A DNA stretch of 64,000 nucleotides from Coptis chinensis. Its lineage: Eukaryota; Streptophyta; Magnoliopsida; Ranunculales; Ranunculaceae. The stretch lies in contig CM027380.1 in the NCBI GenBank assembly GCA_015680905.1, positions 33,596,001 to 33,660,000 on the forward strand, written 5' to 3'. Under the pieces are notes generated by a model. It saw only the letters and a program-made list of their open reading frames with translations, was not told the origin of the DNA and did not search any database. Position 1 is the first letter of the stretch. Every line of letters begins with the position of its first letter. Shown here piece after piece: positions 11,990 to 23,556 of this stretch. The translations under genes and the position numbers were made by a program.

Positions 11990-12250
11990 GAAGTGAAAAT
12001 TGTATACTCGCTACATAGGATCACACTTACTCAAACAATGAGTAAAAAATGTTTTATAAAGAATATGCGAGATATATTGTGGACTAAGGCTCCGGCACTT
12101 ACAACCACACACTCCAAGTGGAGTGGTCCGGTTACCTTAAGGATGCACTCCCATGGAATGCATCGAGAAAACACGATGTATCTTTTATAGTCAAGACTGT
12201 CGTTTTAAGTCAGATTCCCCAAGACTATATGCATATGATGGGTGATTAGC
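11990..12250 (-). mobile_element. Post-integrase conserved segment, reverse orientation
   Basis: The reverse complement matches 20670-20740 of element 1 and 37505-37565 of element 2: GGTAACCGG..., GGAGTGTGTGG and a CTTAGTCC-like tail. This conserved non-coding segment sits just after pol in the two complete elements. Here it comes upstream of the gag-like remnant, so element 4's interior is rearranged or mosaic. Confidence 0.55.
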
Positions 12251-12299
12251 TATATACTAATAATCTAAACAGTTGATGATATTTATAGAAAAACATGTA

Positions 12300-13286
12300 A
12301 AAGCAAATTATTTTTACATTATTTCGTAACAATATTTAGCATTTCGGAATTTGATATTTATTTCTTAGTCAACGGGCTAGTAAATGTGGGATTGACTTTT
12401 TGATAGAAAAAGAAAAGAGGGAAAACAAGTATTTTGAATTTTTGAATTTTGTGTAGAGATTTTTAATTATTTGGAAAGTTTTCAAAAGATATATTAATAT
12501 AAGGTATGTAATAAATATAGTACTTATAATAGAGAAAAATATTCCATAGTTAGGAATAGAGATATTTGGTAAAATAGGAAGTTTCTAAAATGTTAATCAT
12601 AATATAAATTCTTTAGAATGGAATGGTTTATCATAAATTTAGGATTTTTAAGAAAAATAAGTTTTGCTTAGAACTAGACAAGTTAACTAAACAAAGAAGA
12701 ACGGAGACAGGGTGGATTGTGCAAGCTAGCTTAGGATTGGTTTTCTCGCATAACTTTCTATATACTCTGTTTCGGTGATACGAGAGGTGAGTAGTTATTT
12801 TGCTATTTCATTGAACCTATAGTTGTTTTACGTGTATACATACATATTTTTTCTGTCCAAGGTTTCCGTTTTATTTTTGCTTATTCTTCTGTAGTCATTC
12901 TGCGGTCCAGTCAAAATGCTAAATCCTATTAAATGTTAGCATATTGTTTTGCTGAACTGTAAACTGTGAAACTCTAAAAATGAACTGCTGAAGCTTTATG
13001 GGCTTGTTAATGGTGGCGCAAGCCCAAAAAATCGCCATGTATAGTATTTTGAATTTGAACCTTTATAATCTTGTTGTTCTGTTGTGGTTATGGTTGAATG
13101 ATGCTTGGTTGTTATTATGAAGTGTTGGGTATGTTGTATTGATGTTTAGTTGGGTGATGTCGAAGCTTGGAGGGGTTGTTAATGGCGGATGATCCAGGTC
13201 GAGTTTGGAGGAAGGGTATCAATATAATCTAATATAGTCTATACTATATATAGGTTGTTTTGGTTGACTAATGGTTGGTGGAAGTG
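12300..13286. repeat. Left part of an unclassified repeat block split by element 1
   Basis: Non-coding, AT-rich. Continues at 27754 after element 1. Words such as GATACGAGAGGTGAGTAG are reminiscent of chromovirus (Tekay-type) LTRs, but I found no clear left terminus. It could be a solo LTR of another family inserted in element 4. The last 130 bp (13160-13280) share imperfect similarity with 27770-27870 on the far side of element 1. Confidence 0.35.
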
Positions 13287-14852
13287 TGATAAGAGCCCAA
13301 AACTATAGTTTTAACCCCTTAACAATAATACTTTTAGACCAATTATACGAGTAATAAATAAGAGTTAATGTTAATTACGTTCTTTTATGTATTCCAGGCA
13401 TTGAAGTCAATTATGTGCAGAAATGTGTCACTTTGGCGATATAAAGGAGCAAGGGTTGGTTGCTAAGAAGTTTTGTGATTAAAGCCAAGACGGGCAGAAA
13501 CAACATACAAAAGCCAGCAGAACTTCCGAAGATTGTATCTTTGGACTCAGGCCTCGGAATTGGGTGTACCTTATGTCAAAATGACCGGCTCGGAAAGATA
13601 TTTCCAATGGTCCAAACGACCGACACGGGCAGAAATAGTGCACAAGTCAATAGAACTTCCGAAGACCATATCTTTGGACCCAGGCCTCGGATTTGGGCCT
13701 ACCTTATGTCAAAACGACCGGATCGGAAAGAGATTTTCAATGGTCTAATCCTTTACCCAATCAGAGGAGCAGAAGTGGACAAAAAATCTGTTGAAGTTAA
13801 AGCCAGCTGAAAAGGGCCCTGTGGACTGAAGAAATTGGGCTTTGGGCTCGATTTTCCGGCCCAAAACATGGACCCTCAGCCCATGCATGATAATGTGGAT
13901 CTGGTCTCCTCCATTTCCACACACATGACTTAGCTCTTAAGTATCAATGAGCTGAGGATAGAAAGTAGCCATTAGAGTAGCCATTAAAGCTTAGTTCTAG
14001 GTCTAGTTTTTCAAGTAATTAATTAGTTGTTATTCTTGTTTTAATTTTAGTATTGAATGATTGTTATTTAGTTTTTATATCAATAAAATATTTAGTTCTT
14101 GATAATCTAATTTCGTTTTCTATTAATTATTAGTTTCAATTCTTAGATTTACTTATTTGTCATTATTAGTTTAAATCAATTATTGCATGAGTAGTTTCCA
14201 TTTGAGTTTAAATAAGCAAAGTTCCAATCTTTTTATGATGTCTAGTGTTAATTCATATGGAAATGATAGTTTGATGAATCAAGGCTAAACCTCCATTAGA
14301 GGGGTTTGATGAAAACTTGATTGTGTAGTGTAGAATCGTTGTAAGAGTCTATTATACTCTAGAAGGTCGTTGATTTGCCATGAGAATGGGTGGAAGTCCT
14401 CACATGCTAGTTATGAATTGGTAGAGATGCCATGTATAATTAGGGATTAGAATGATCAATTCTTACTGTAAGAACGTAAGAATTGGATTACAACAATCTA
14501 TGCTAGTCTATTAAGTTGGATTCAAGGTGGATTCAATTCTCCCCTAATTCTTATTCTAGATTCAAACCTTAGTATCCCGTAGTATTTCGTAGTTGAATCA
14601 TTATAGTTAGTATCTTGTTCTTAGAATTCCCTTCGTAAAACTCTCGTTAGACTTTGGATAGATTCGCAATTATAGAAAACTTGAATGCTAAAGAACTAGG
14701 AGTGGAACGAATCTTCTATTCCAACTCTACTTCAATAGTATCGAGAGTAGAAATCTTTGATAATCACGAGTATAGTTCAGTTTTAGTTTTACTTGCGTTT
14801 AGAGTTTCATCGCTTTATTCATTAGTAAAATTATATCATTTTACGTTTATCA
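13287..14852 (+). repeat. 5' LTR of element 1, with internal tandem duplication
   Basis: Begins TGATAAGAGCCC, ends TTTACGTTTATCA. It is 133 bp longer than its 3' partner mainly because a block of about 135 bp (13491-13625) is repeated at 13626-13760. Both copies carry AACTTCCGAAGA, CAGGCCTCGGA and GACCGGxTCGGAAAGA, already diverged from each other. There is no TATAAAAAC at the position where element A and element 2 have it. Confidence 0.9.
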
Positions 14853-14854
14853 AA

Positions 14855-14867
14855 TGGCGCCGCTGCC
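14855..14867 (+). other. Primer binding site (tRNA-Asp type), element 1
   Basis: TGGCGCCGCTGCC two bases after the LTR end. It is complementary, with one mismatch, to the 3' end of plant tRNA-Asp (TGGCGCCGTTGCC), the primer known for Athila-type elements. Confidence 0.85.
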
Positions 14868-15071
14868 ATCTTAGTTCCCTTTAGTATTGTTTTCTTTAGA
14901 ATTGATAGTTTTCCAAAGTCCCATAACCCACCCACCCTTGTTTGATTCTCTTTGTGGTTGTCCATTTCAAAGCGAAAAATTTTCCTCGAAGAATTACAGT
15001 AGCGACCCGGTAGCCCTAGCAAGCTAAATTGGCGCCACCGCTTCAAGCTCCTGGAACTCCACTTTTTGGTT

Positions 15072-15290
15072 GAGCGCGACCCGCGCCTTGCCCAGGCAAA
15101 ACACATGCGTCCCCTGCGTTGAAGTGCCTGGACCTTGAATTTTACCCTGAGCGTGACCCGCGCCCTACCAAGGCTAAATTTGAGTGCGACCTGCGCCCGT
15201 ACGCCTGGAACTTCAGCTTGAACTTGAGCGCTACCTGCGCCCTACCTAGGCCTATTCTGAGCGCGAACTGCGCCCTCTGCTGAATCTGCC
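15072..15290 (+). repeat. GC-rich tandem repeat in the leader of element 1
   Basis: Degenerate copies of GAGCGCGACCTGCGCCC start at 15072, about 15104, 15149, 15182, 15226 and 15259. Spacing alternates near 33 and 44 bp, so the real period is about 77 bp with two half-units: one followed by a TACCxAGGC tail, the other by a GCCTGGAACT tail. Strongly GC-rich within an AT-rich element; lies in the untranslated leader between PBS and gag. Confidence 0.85.
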
Positions 15291-15475
15291 CGATTTCCAC
15301 AGGTTTGTTTCAAATTTCCATTTCTTCATAGTTTTCAGTGTTTTAACTTGTTATACACACTGACCACGCGTAAACAAGACGTTATTCATAAGCGAAGCAA
15401 GGAGGCATTCGGGTACTCTTTTTTCTTCCACACCTCGCGATCTCTCGTTAGAGGTTCATACTAGCATATCGGGGA

Positions 15476-16637
15476 TTGTTTGGAGTGTTGTTGTGTTTCA
15501 TTAAGATTGGCTTAGCCTTGCATGAGATTAAGGTCGGTGAAGAAAAACGCCCTAACGTAATCAACCGGCAACGTCAACAAACACGCCTTTCTAGTATACC
15601 ACTCACTACACCTCTAGCTAATATACCACACACACCACCTGAAGTAATGGCTGAAGAAAGAAAGTCTCTTCTCTCTAACTTTTATAAAGCCTTGAACGAT
15701 AGCCCTAAATCTTACATCGTTCTATCAGACCCAGTGGGGGATTTCCGAATCCCCCCAAATATATTTAATTTGTTACCCATTTTTCATGGGTTAGACCATG
15801 AAAAGCCTTATCAGCACATACATAGGATTGACTAAGTCCTTACTACATTCCACCATCCTACAGTTGGTGCTGAACAAAACTAGAGGTATTTCCCTTCACT
15901 TTAGCCGATAAAGCGGCGTATTGGTTAACTGTCCAAACGCCTAATTCTGTAGACTCGTGGGCTAAACTTGTTCAACTATTTATGAAACATTTTTACCCAC
16001 CACTGAAGACCGATGAAATGCTTTCCAAGATTCATTTCTTTCGACAGAATCCTCATGAATTATTTTCAGAGGCTTGGAATCGTTTTACAGATCTACTTAT
16101 AGAGTGTCCACACCATAACTTCGCGAAAGACACGCTAGTTCATGCCTTTTTCAAGGGACTGTTACACCACGACAAGGACAAGGTCAGGGTAATTATAATA
16201 ATTATAACAACCAAGCTCAACCACGACAAGGTCAAACACAAGGTCAGGGTAATCATAATAATTATAACAATAATAATTATAATGCTAATAGAGGTATCGT
16301 TTCGGTAAATAATAACTATCAAAATCCACCCATTAATAATCAACGTGACATAGTTCCTGTCACACAACCTATAGCTAACACTCTTCCACAACTGGATCGT
16401 TTAGATACCTTTATGCAATCTCAACAACATATTTTACAAGTAATCCAACTTTCCTTACAGCAGTTAGCACAAGAGAAAGTACAACCCAAAGGTGTGTTTC
16501 CAGGACAAGCGATAGCTAATCCTAAAACAACAAACACAGCCTTTGAGGTGAACGGTAATACTAGTACGGAAAATGCAAACGTAGATGAGCTAAATGCCAT
16601 CACCACTCTCCACTCTTGGAGAGTAGTTGATAACTAA
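15476..16637 (+). pseudogene. gag of element 1, frameshifted and lacking its zinc knuckle
   Basis: Capsid-type sequence in three frames: about 15476-15835 (begins without an ATG; NVINR and FNLLPIFHGL segments), 15880-16190 (AYWLTVQTPNSVDSWAKL, HFYPPLKTDEM, AWNRFTDLLIECPHHN), then a Gln/Asn-rich tail to 16637. Just after FFKGL the frame jumps to NYNNYN-type repeats. Comparison with element 2 (42660 down to 42130) shows about 0.5 kb missing here, including the CCHC knuckle. Gag normally forms the particle and binds RNA; without the knuckle this copy could not package RNA by itself. Confidence 0.75.
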
Positions 16638-16835
16638 GTAACTATGCCTATAGTTACCCCACCAGTTGTCCCTATACTGGAGATTGAACTAGATACCGTA
16701 ATAGAAACTGAAGAGCCTACCCCTGTAGAGGTACCAGTTAAACCACAACCTAAGAAATAGAAAGCAAAGTTTAGACATCCAGTTGATCCATTCGCTAAAT
16801 ATAGAGAGAAACCACCGTTTCTCTAGAAATTAGCT

Positions 16836-17900
16836 ATGTTAAACAGGGATACAAACTTTGACGAGATTAGGGAAGTTTTTAAAAATCTAATGATAAACTT
16901 ACCTTTTCTGGACGCAATAAAAAAATTACCTCACCATGCTAAGTTTCTCAAAGAGTTGTGCACTAAAAGGCATAAGACAAATATTCCTAAAGACGCCTTT
17001 TTAACTATACAGTTTCCAACTTTAACGGAACACAATGGAATCGTTAAGTTCAAGGACCCTGGTCGTCCCACTGTACAATGCACCTTAGGAGATTCTCACA
17101 TATTAAGTTACTCCCGTAGTATCTATACAAACAAATAGGTCTACAAGAGATGCAACCTACTAAAATGACATTGCAAGTAGTGGATCAATCTATTAAGTAC
17201 CCTAAGGGTGTGGTTGAAAATGTGCTTGTTAAGGTCCAAGATTTCTACTATCTTGCTGATTTTGTTATTCTCGATACAGAAGTCGCTAACGACTCTGTTC
17301 CGATCATCTTAAGGCGTCCCTTCTTGGCGACTGCCAACGCACTTATAAAATGTCGCGATGGTTCGATGTTCTTTTCTTTTGGCCATCTTCCGGTTGAGGT
17401 AAATGTTTTTAAAATGATGAAACAGTTACTAGATTCGTCTATAAATGGAGAGGTTAGCATGATCGAGAGCTTAGCTCAAGATTACTTTAATAATACGTTT
17501 CCAGAAAACCATATGCATAAATTCCTTTCTTTTGGAAGTTCAGATTTTGTCGATGACTCCTATGTAGAGGAAGTCAACACCATCTTCGAGTCTGCACAAA
17601 TCGTAGACCCTTTGGTTGCTCCATATACAGAGTTTGAAGACCTGCTGCCTAAGCAAGTATTCATTACTCAAGATGAGAACCCTCCAGAAGCATTTATCGA
17701 TATTTCTTCCACCTCGGTGCTTAAACCTCTTCCTCCTGAGTTAAAGTATATTCAACTCGATCCGGATGGTAGTCATCAGGTAATTATATCTTCTCTGTTA
17801 TCCAAGGAGGAAGAGACACGGTTGATCAGGGTGATTAGGGAACATCGTTCTGCGATTGGTTGGTCCCTAGCCGACATTAAGGGAATTGACCCTAATGTGT
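16836..17900 (+). pseudogene. Protease region of element 1 pol, damaged
   Basis: An Athila-type linker (16836-17138: FKNLMINLPFLDAIKKLPHH, then AKFLKELCTKRHK) is followed by the retropepsin region. The segment that should carry the active-site D-S/T-G is compressed and out of frame at 17075-17135. Reading then continues well at 17150-18100 (MTLQVVDQSIKYPKGVVENV, PIILRRPFLATANALI). The tail to about 17900 is the acidic spacer before RT. Protease would cut the polyprotein; the loss of the catalytic stretch makes this copy inactive. Confidence 0.7.
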
Positions 17901-19330
17901 GCACTCATCGTATCCATTTAGAGGATAACGCAAAGACTTCTCGTGAACCTCAGCATCGTTTAAACCCTGCCATGAAAGAAGTGGTCAGGGAAGAGGTTTT
18001 CTGGTTTTCGATCGCGGTATCATATACCCAATCTCGATGGCGAATGGGTAAGTCCCATTCATGTAGTTCCAAAGAAATCGGGGATTACCATGGTACGTAA
18101 CTCCAAGGGTGAATATGTTGTCACGCATGGTCCTATGAAATGGAGGATCTGTATTAATTACAGACGTTTAAATGCCATGACATGAAAGGATCATTTTCCT
18201 TTACCATTTATAGATCAGATGCTTGAACGTCTAGCTGGTCATATTTTTTATTGTTTTTTGGATGGCTACTCTGGCTATTTCCAAATTATTATTGATATTG
18301 ATGACCAAGAAAAGACTACCTTCACATGTCCTTTTGGAACATACGCCTATAAACGAATGCCTTTTGGCCTTTGTAATGCTCCTGGTACCTTCCACCGGTG
18401 TATGCTTCATATATTTAGTGACATGGTAGAGCGTTTCATGGAAGTGTTCATGGATGATTTTTCTATCTATGGAGACTCTTTCACTGAATGCCTGTATAAC
18501 CTGTCTAAAGTTTTAACACGATGTGAAGAGAAGAGTCTCGTTTTAAATTGGGAAAAATGTCACTTCATGGTGATAAAAGGCATAGTACTAGGTCACATCG
18601 TATCTAGTGATGACATCGAAGTAGATAAGGCCAAACTAGATAAGATAGCGACTCTACCTATACCATGGACTGTCCGTGATATTAAAGCCTTTCTAGGCCA
18701 TGCAGGTTTTTATAGGCGCTTTACCAAAGATTTTTCGAAAATAGTTAAGTCATTAACTAATCTGCTTTTAAAGGAGGCCATCTTTGATTTTAATTTTAAC
18801 TGTAAACAGGCTTTTGAAACTTTAAAAGCCGCCTTAACTTATGTACCCATTATACAGCCTCCCGATTGGTCTAAACCTTTCGAACTCATGTGTGATGCTA
18901 GTGATTATGCAGTTGATGCTGTCTTGGGATAGAAACTAGATAATAAATCCACTATTATTTATTATGCTAGTAAAACTCTAAACGATGCTCAAATGAATTA
19001 TACAACTACTGAAAAAGAATTCTTAGCTGTTGTTTATGCTTTAGATAAGTTTCGTCTTTATTTGGTTGGTTCTAAGACTCTAGTTTACACGGACCATGCA
19101 GCCCTTAGGTACCTTCTCGCAAAGAAAGATGCTAAGCAGAGATTAATCCGATGGATTCTTCTCCTACAAGAATTCACATTAGAAATTAAGGACAAACGAG
19201 GGGTCGAAAACGTAGTTGCCGACCACTTATCTAGACTTACAAACGACGATGATAGTGATTCTGACTCCATACCAGACTCTTTTTTCGATGAGCATCGTAT
19301 GCTATTTTTATGCACCATGGTATCCGACAT
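17901..19330 (+). pseudogene. Reverse transcriptase and RNase H of element 1
   Basis: RT runs from about 17940 through FPLPFIDQMLERLAGH, CFLDGYSGYFQI, FGLCNAPGTF and the catalytic FMDDFSIYG near 18450. RNase H follows with FELMCDASDYAV (18882), [14 protein letters not shown] and [10 protein letters not shown], ending at ADHLSRL near 19235. Damage: a frameshift near 18000; TGA at 18183 where the family has Arg; TAG at 18930 in RNase H. The rest of the two domains is well preserved, so inactivation is recent. Confidence 0.9.
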
Positions 19331-19369
19331 TGTGAATTATTTATTTAATCGATGTTATTCCTTATGATT

Positions 19370-20593
19370 GGTCAAGAAATGAACGTGAAGAAGTTCTTGG
19401 CGAGTTAAAAGCTATACTACTTGGGATGAGCCCTATCTTTTCAAGTATTGTAATGCGGATCAGACTATTCGTCATTGTATTCCCCAATGGAAATATAATG
19501 AGGTTCTCTCATTCTGCCATGACAAAGAGTGTGGTGGCCATTTTAGTGGTATGAAAATAGCTGCTAAAATTCTTCAATGTGGGTTTTATTGGCCTACTCT
19601 CTTTAAAGATGCCCAAGTGCATTGCAAGACGTGCATTCGTTGCCAACAATTTGGGCGAATCACGAAGCGTAATATGATGCCATTGAATCCAATCATGGTG
19701 GTAGAAATTTTTGACGTATGGGGCATTGATTTCATGGGTCCTTTTCCAGTTTCCCACGGTTTAATTTATATTCTAGTCGCCGTGGACTACGTGTCTAAAT
19801 GGATAGAGACCATGGCTTGCCGTAGCAATGACCATAAAACAGTTGTGTTTTTGTTAAAGAATATATTTTCTGTCGATTTGGCATTCCCAAAGCCATCATT
19901 AGTGATGGTGGAACACATTTTTGCAATAAAGTTGTTACATCTCTAGTGAAAAAGTATGGAGTTATACATAAAGTAGCAACTCCGTATCATCCATAAACTA
20001 AAGGACAAGTAAAAGTTTCTAATAGGGAAATCAAAAAGATATTAGAAACAACTGTAAATCTAAATAGGAAAGACTGGTCAAAGCGTCTATCTGATGCCTT
20101 ATGGGCATATAGGATGGCTTTGAAAACTCCTATAGGTATGTCTCCCTTTAGACTTGTATTTGGGAAACCTTGTCATTTGCCTGTTAAATTGGAGCACCGT
20201 GCTATGTGGGCTATAAAAAGCCTTAACTTCAATGTCGATGAGGCGGGTGTCAAGCGCAAGTTGCAATTGAATGAGCTTGAAGAAATCCGTAGCGATTCTT
20301 ATGATCTCCCGAAGGATTATAAAGCTAACATGAAACGTGTTCATGATAAGCAAATATTGCACAAAGAGTTTGTGGTAGGTCAAAAAGTCTAGCTTTACAA
20401 CTCCCGTCTACATATTTTTCCAGGGAAATTAAAAACCCGTTGGTCTGGTCCTTTTCTGGTTACTGAAGTCACCCCTCAAGGGGCAATCACTTTGGTAAAT
20501 CCCAAGGACAATAGTACCTTTCAAGTCAATGGCCAACAGTTGAAATATTTTCACGAGCTATTGTCCCCTGATGTAGAGGAAGTCCTTTTATAG
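19370..20593 (+). pseudogene. Integrase of element 1
   Basis: Zinc-binding H2C2 part with [11 protein letters not shown] near 19630. The catalytic core has its first Asp in WGIDFMGPF (about 19725), a second in ISDGG after a frameshift near 19885, and Glu in VSNREIKK (about 20020). The C-terminal part has [20 protein letters not shown] and RWSGPFLVTEVTPQGAITL, ending at the TAG of 20591. In-frame stops at 19994 and 20390, and frameshifts near 19350 and 19410 before the zinc finger. Would insert the cDNA; not functional as it stands. Confidence 0.85.
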
Positions 20594-20960
20594 GACCCTG
20601 TCTATGAGGACTGACCTTTTTCATTGATGTACTTCCTTTCATTTCCATATATTGGTCAGTGCACCATTCAGGTAACCGGGCCCTCCTTATGGAGTGTGTG
20701 GCTATAAGTACCAGATCCTAAGTCCACGTTAAACATAATTCACGTTTTCCATTCATGCATGTTTTCTCGGATTTTGAGTCATGTTCTTCTATGGTGTGAA
20801 TTATGCATTTATTGCTTTATTGTTTTTCTTATATTAAATCTTATTCATAAAAAATAAAACTTGTTAAAATCATAAAAATTGTAATTTAGGAAGTCTCGGG
20901 AATCTGACTTTAAAAGACCCGCTTTTAAAACAAATTTTCTAAACTTCGTTGCCAAAAAGT

Positions 20961-20977
20961 TGTTTGGGTGTGGGGTG
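20961..20977 (+). other. PPT-like motif a (after pol), element 1
   Basis: TGTTTGGGTGTGGGG, 368 bp after the pol stop. The same position in element 2 (37255-37270) reads TTTGTTTGGGGGTGGG on the minus strand. The 20594-20960 interval holds the conserved GGTAACCGG...GGAGTGTGTGG segment and no ORF. Confidence 0.55.
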
Positions 20978-21629
20978 TTCGTTTTTGTACTGGATTGTTC
21001 AACTTTCCATTTATGTTGCTTAGGCCGTTTAATTGTATTTCAATTTGGGTTGACATTATCTATGAAATTAGAGTTCATTCGTTCGTATAACTTACGTCAC
21101 GCACGCACTTTGAGGCATTTCCATCTTTTTATATGTCATCCACGGTCAGAATAGAGTGTTTTATGGATCATTGTATTGGAAATTCTCTCCTGATCATTTT
21201 CATAGCTCATTCGCAAAAATCAGACCTGTAACGAAGCAGCAAATTTAGTTTGAAGTTGCGCGAAAAATAAAAAAATCAAATTGGGCTTGGGCCCAATCTC
21301 GCACACACGTGCAACGTATGTGCGTCTCCATCTTCAACATAACAGTCGCGATTTCACCTTCCAAAACCGTCATTAACAACCATTAAGTTTAAAAACCTAA
21401 CCTTAAAAAAAAAAAAAAACCTAACTACACCCACGCCAAACATTTAAATCAATCCCAATTCCTCTCCAAATCATTCCCCCGCCAATTCCCACCACCAAAA
21501 CATCAGAAAAAACAAAAAAAAATTTGAAGAATTTGAACTGCCGCGCCACCACCACTGTTTGGTTAGTGAGGTTGTCTCAAACTCCATCCCCACATTCCAT
21601 TTAAACCCCCAAATCATTCCAAAGTCTCA

Positions 21630-22621
21630 ATGGCTCTAAGACGAAGAATTTTACCGGAACAAGCTTTTACGGCCGACCGCTTCGCGCCGTTTTATGGTGA
21701 CGAGATGATTAGGAGGAATTGGAATAGATTATGGTACTCGACAGATGATTTCTACCACGAAGATTAGGTCCGACAATTTTATAGGACGAGGGAGTTGGAT
21801 GGGAATAGGATTTTTGTTAAGGTGACCGGGACGCGTAGAGAATTATCAAGAGAGAAGTTGGCCGAGATTGTAGGCATTATGCCTGTACGCCACCTCGAAG
21901 CCACCGTGCAGGAATCCCAGTATACTGGAGTTCCTACTTTGATGAAAGACACTCTCATGGAGTTTTTGATAAATATGATTAGAGGAGTTGGGAAGAGTAT
22001 TGCACCATTTCCTGCTTTCATTACGAAGATAATGTTGTCTTGGGGGGGACCAAGAACTGAGCGGACTATGTTGAAATTGCATTCAAACGAAATTATTTAT
22101 ACGAAGTGTATCCAAAAGACTTGGATGTTGCCGGAGGACAGGATGGTTGATTCGGATGAGGAAAGGGAGGACATGACATGTTTGGATGAAGATGCCTTAG
22201 AGAGGTGTACGTCTGATTCAGAACGCATGTCAGTGTTGCATGCTGGCGTGCGTTGCATTTATGCTATTTGTGAAGATATACGAGATGGCAGATTAAAATT
22301 CGAACGAAACAAAATACCTTTCAGACGAATTTTGAAATGCTCGACAAGAGCTAGTCGGATCTCCATTATAACATGGAGACAGTCCTACAGCGTCAGGTTG
22401 TGCATTATACAGAGATGAAGGCAGAGATGGAAGCACAGCGCCTGTTCCGAGTAGAGATTCTACGATGCATGCCACCCCTAGAGGTTTCTGTTTCAGATGA
22501 GTCTGAGAGGCATGATCATCGTCGCCAAAGGATGAACGGCTCGAGCCCTTCTTCATCTCAGGCCCCATCTTCATCCCAGGCCCAATCTCCATCTCAGGAT
22601 CCATCTTCATCACGTGACTAG
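21630..22621 (+). pseudogene. First extra ORF after pol (putative plant transposon protein), element 1
   Basis: ATG at 21630, start MALRRRILPEQAF. In-frame TAG at 21765, then open to about 22330 (VRQFYRTREL, EKLAEIVGIMP, FPAFITKIMLSW), a frameshift near 22375, and a Ser/Pro-rich tail ending at 22619-22621. It resembles the 'putative plant transposon protein' family often seen in Athila-type elements in the position called env-like. I see no signal peptide, transmembrane segment or fusion peptide, so I would not call it an envelope. Element 2 has the same ORF at 35440-36590. Its start and layout parallel the next ORF (23557), suggesting an ancient duplication. Function unknown. Confidence 0.6.
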
Positions 22622-22804
22622 GGTTTCGAAAAATTTGTTATTTCGATGTTATTTAGTTGTTTTTATTAGTTCGGATTTGAAGCTTTGAATTTAGTAGTTA
22701 AATTTGAATTCGGTAGTTAATTGTATTTGAAGTTCAATTTTTAATATAATATGGTTATTTTCAAATTGTGCATTGTTTTTATCGTTAATCCCACCTTCCC
22801 GAAT

Positions 22805-22820
22805 TGTTTGGGGGTGGTAT
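22805..22820 (+). other. PPT-like motif b (after first extra ORF), element 1
   Basis: TGTTTGGGGGTGGTA, 184 bp after the ORF stop, in a conserved neighbourhood (TTAATCCCACCTTCCCGA just upstream) that is present word for word in element 2 at 35233-35265. Confidence 0.65.
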
Positions 22821-23225
22821 TATTTACTCTAGCATGATTTGTGATATGATCCTCCAGTTTAGAATTTGTTTTGGAGTGAGGGTTGAAAATATTGCCGATA
22901 TGGGCATGGCTATGAATAGATATTATGGTAGGATAAAATCTCGATGAGTTAGGCAATTTCTATCCTAAATTCAATCTAAAAGATATTAGGGTTGTTTTAG
23001 AATCAAGAATATGAGTTGTTTTCGTTTTCGGTTTTGGAAATTTTTTGTTTCCAGCAATTGCTTTAAAGCTTTTTGGCAACTTTCCGATTTGTTTTAGCAA
23101 CGTAAAACCTATAAAAACTTTATTCATTCTACACTCACAACCCACACTACACCTCACTTTCATCTCTCACCTTTCATTCCCACGTTTCCCATTTTTCTTC
23201 ACCTTTTTTGCAACTCAGCAGCTCG

Positions 23226-23490
23226 GAGCGCTACTTGCGCCCTAGGCACTGCCAGCCAGAATTTCATCAGAGCGCGACCCGCGCCCTACCAAGCCTAGAG
23301 CGGAGCACGACCTGCGCCCACAACACTGGAATTCCAGTTTTCATCCTGAGCGCGACCCACGCCCATCACAGGCATAAAGTGAGCTCGCCCTGCTCCCAAG
23401 TGCCTGGAACTCGAAAATCAACAAAGCGCACCCCGCGCCCTACCCAGGCATAAGTTGAGCGCACCCCGCACCCAGAACCACGTGGGCATG
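23226..23490 (+). repeat. GC-rich tandem repeat before the second extra ORF, element 1
   Basis: Same GAGCGCGACCTGCGCCC unit as in the leader at 15072. Starts at 23226, 23270, 23303, 23348, 23381, 23424 and 23457, i.e. steps of 44, 33, 45, 33, 43, 33. It ends about 70 bp before the ATG of the next ORF. Confidence 0.9.
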
Positions 23491-23556
23491 AAAAATTCTG
23501 ATTTTTTGTAGGTTGTTCCAAGATCGTTTGCAGCTGTTCCAGAGAGTAGATTGGTG

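Noticed and set aside
15072..15290. CpG-island promoter of a host gene
   Set aside because: The GC-rich array lies within the retrotransposon leader and recurs in the other copies, so it belongs to the element.
22293..22613. Met/Ser/Pro-rich minus-strand frame
   Set aside because: Antisense of the Ser/Pro-rich tail of the first extra ORF of element 1.
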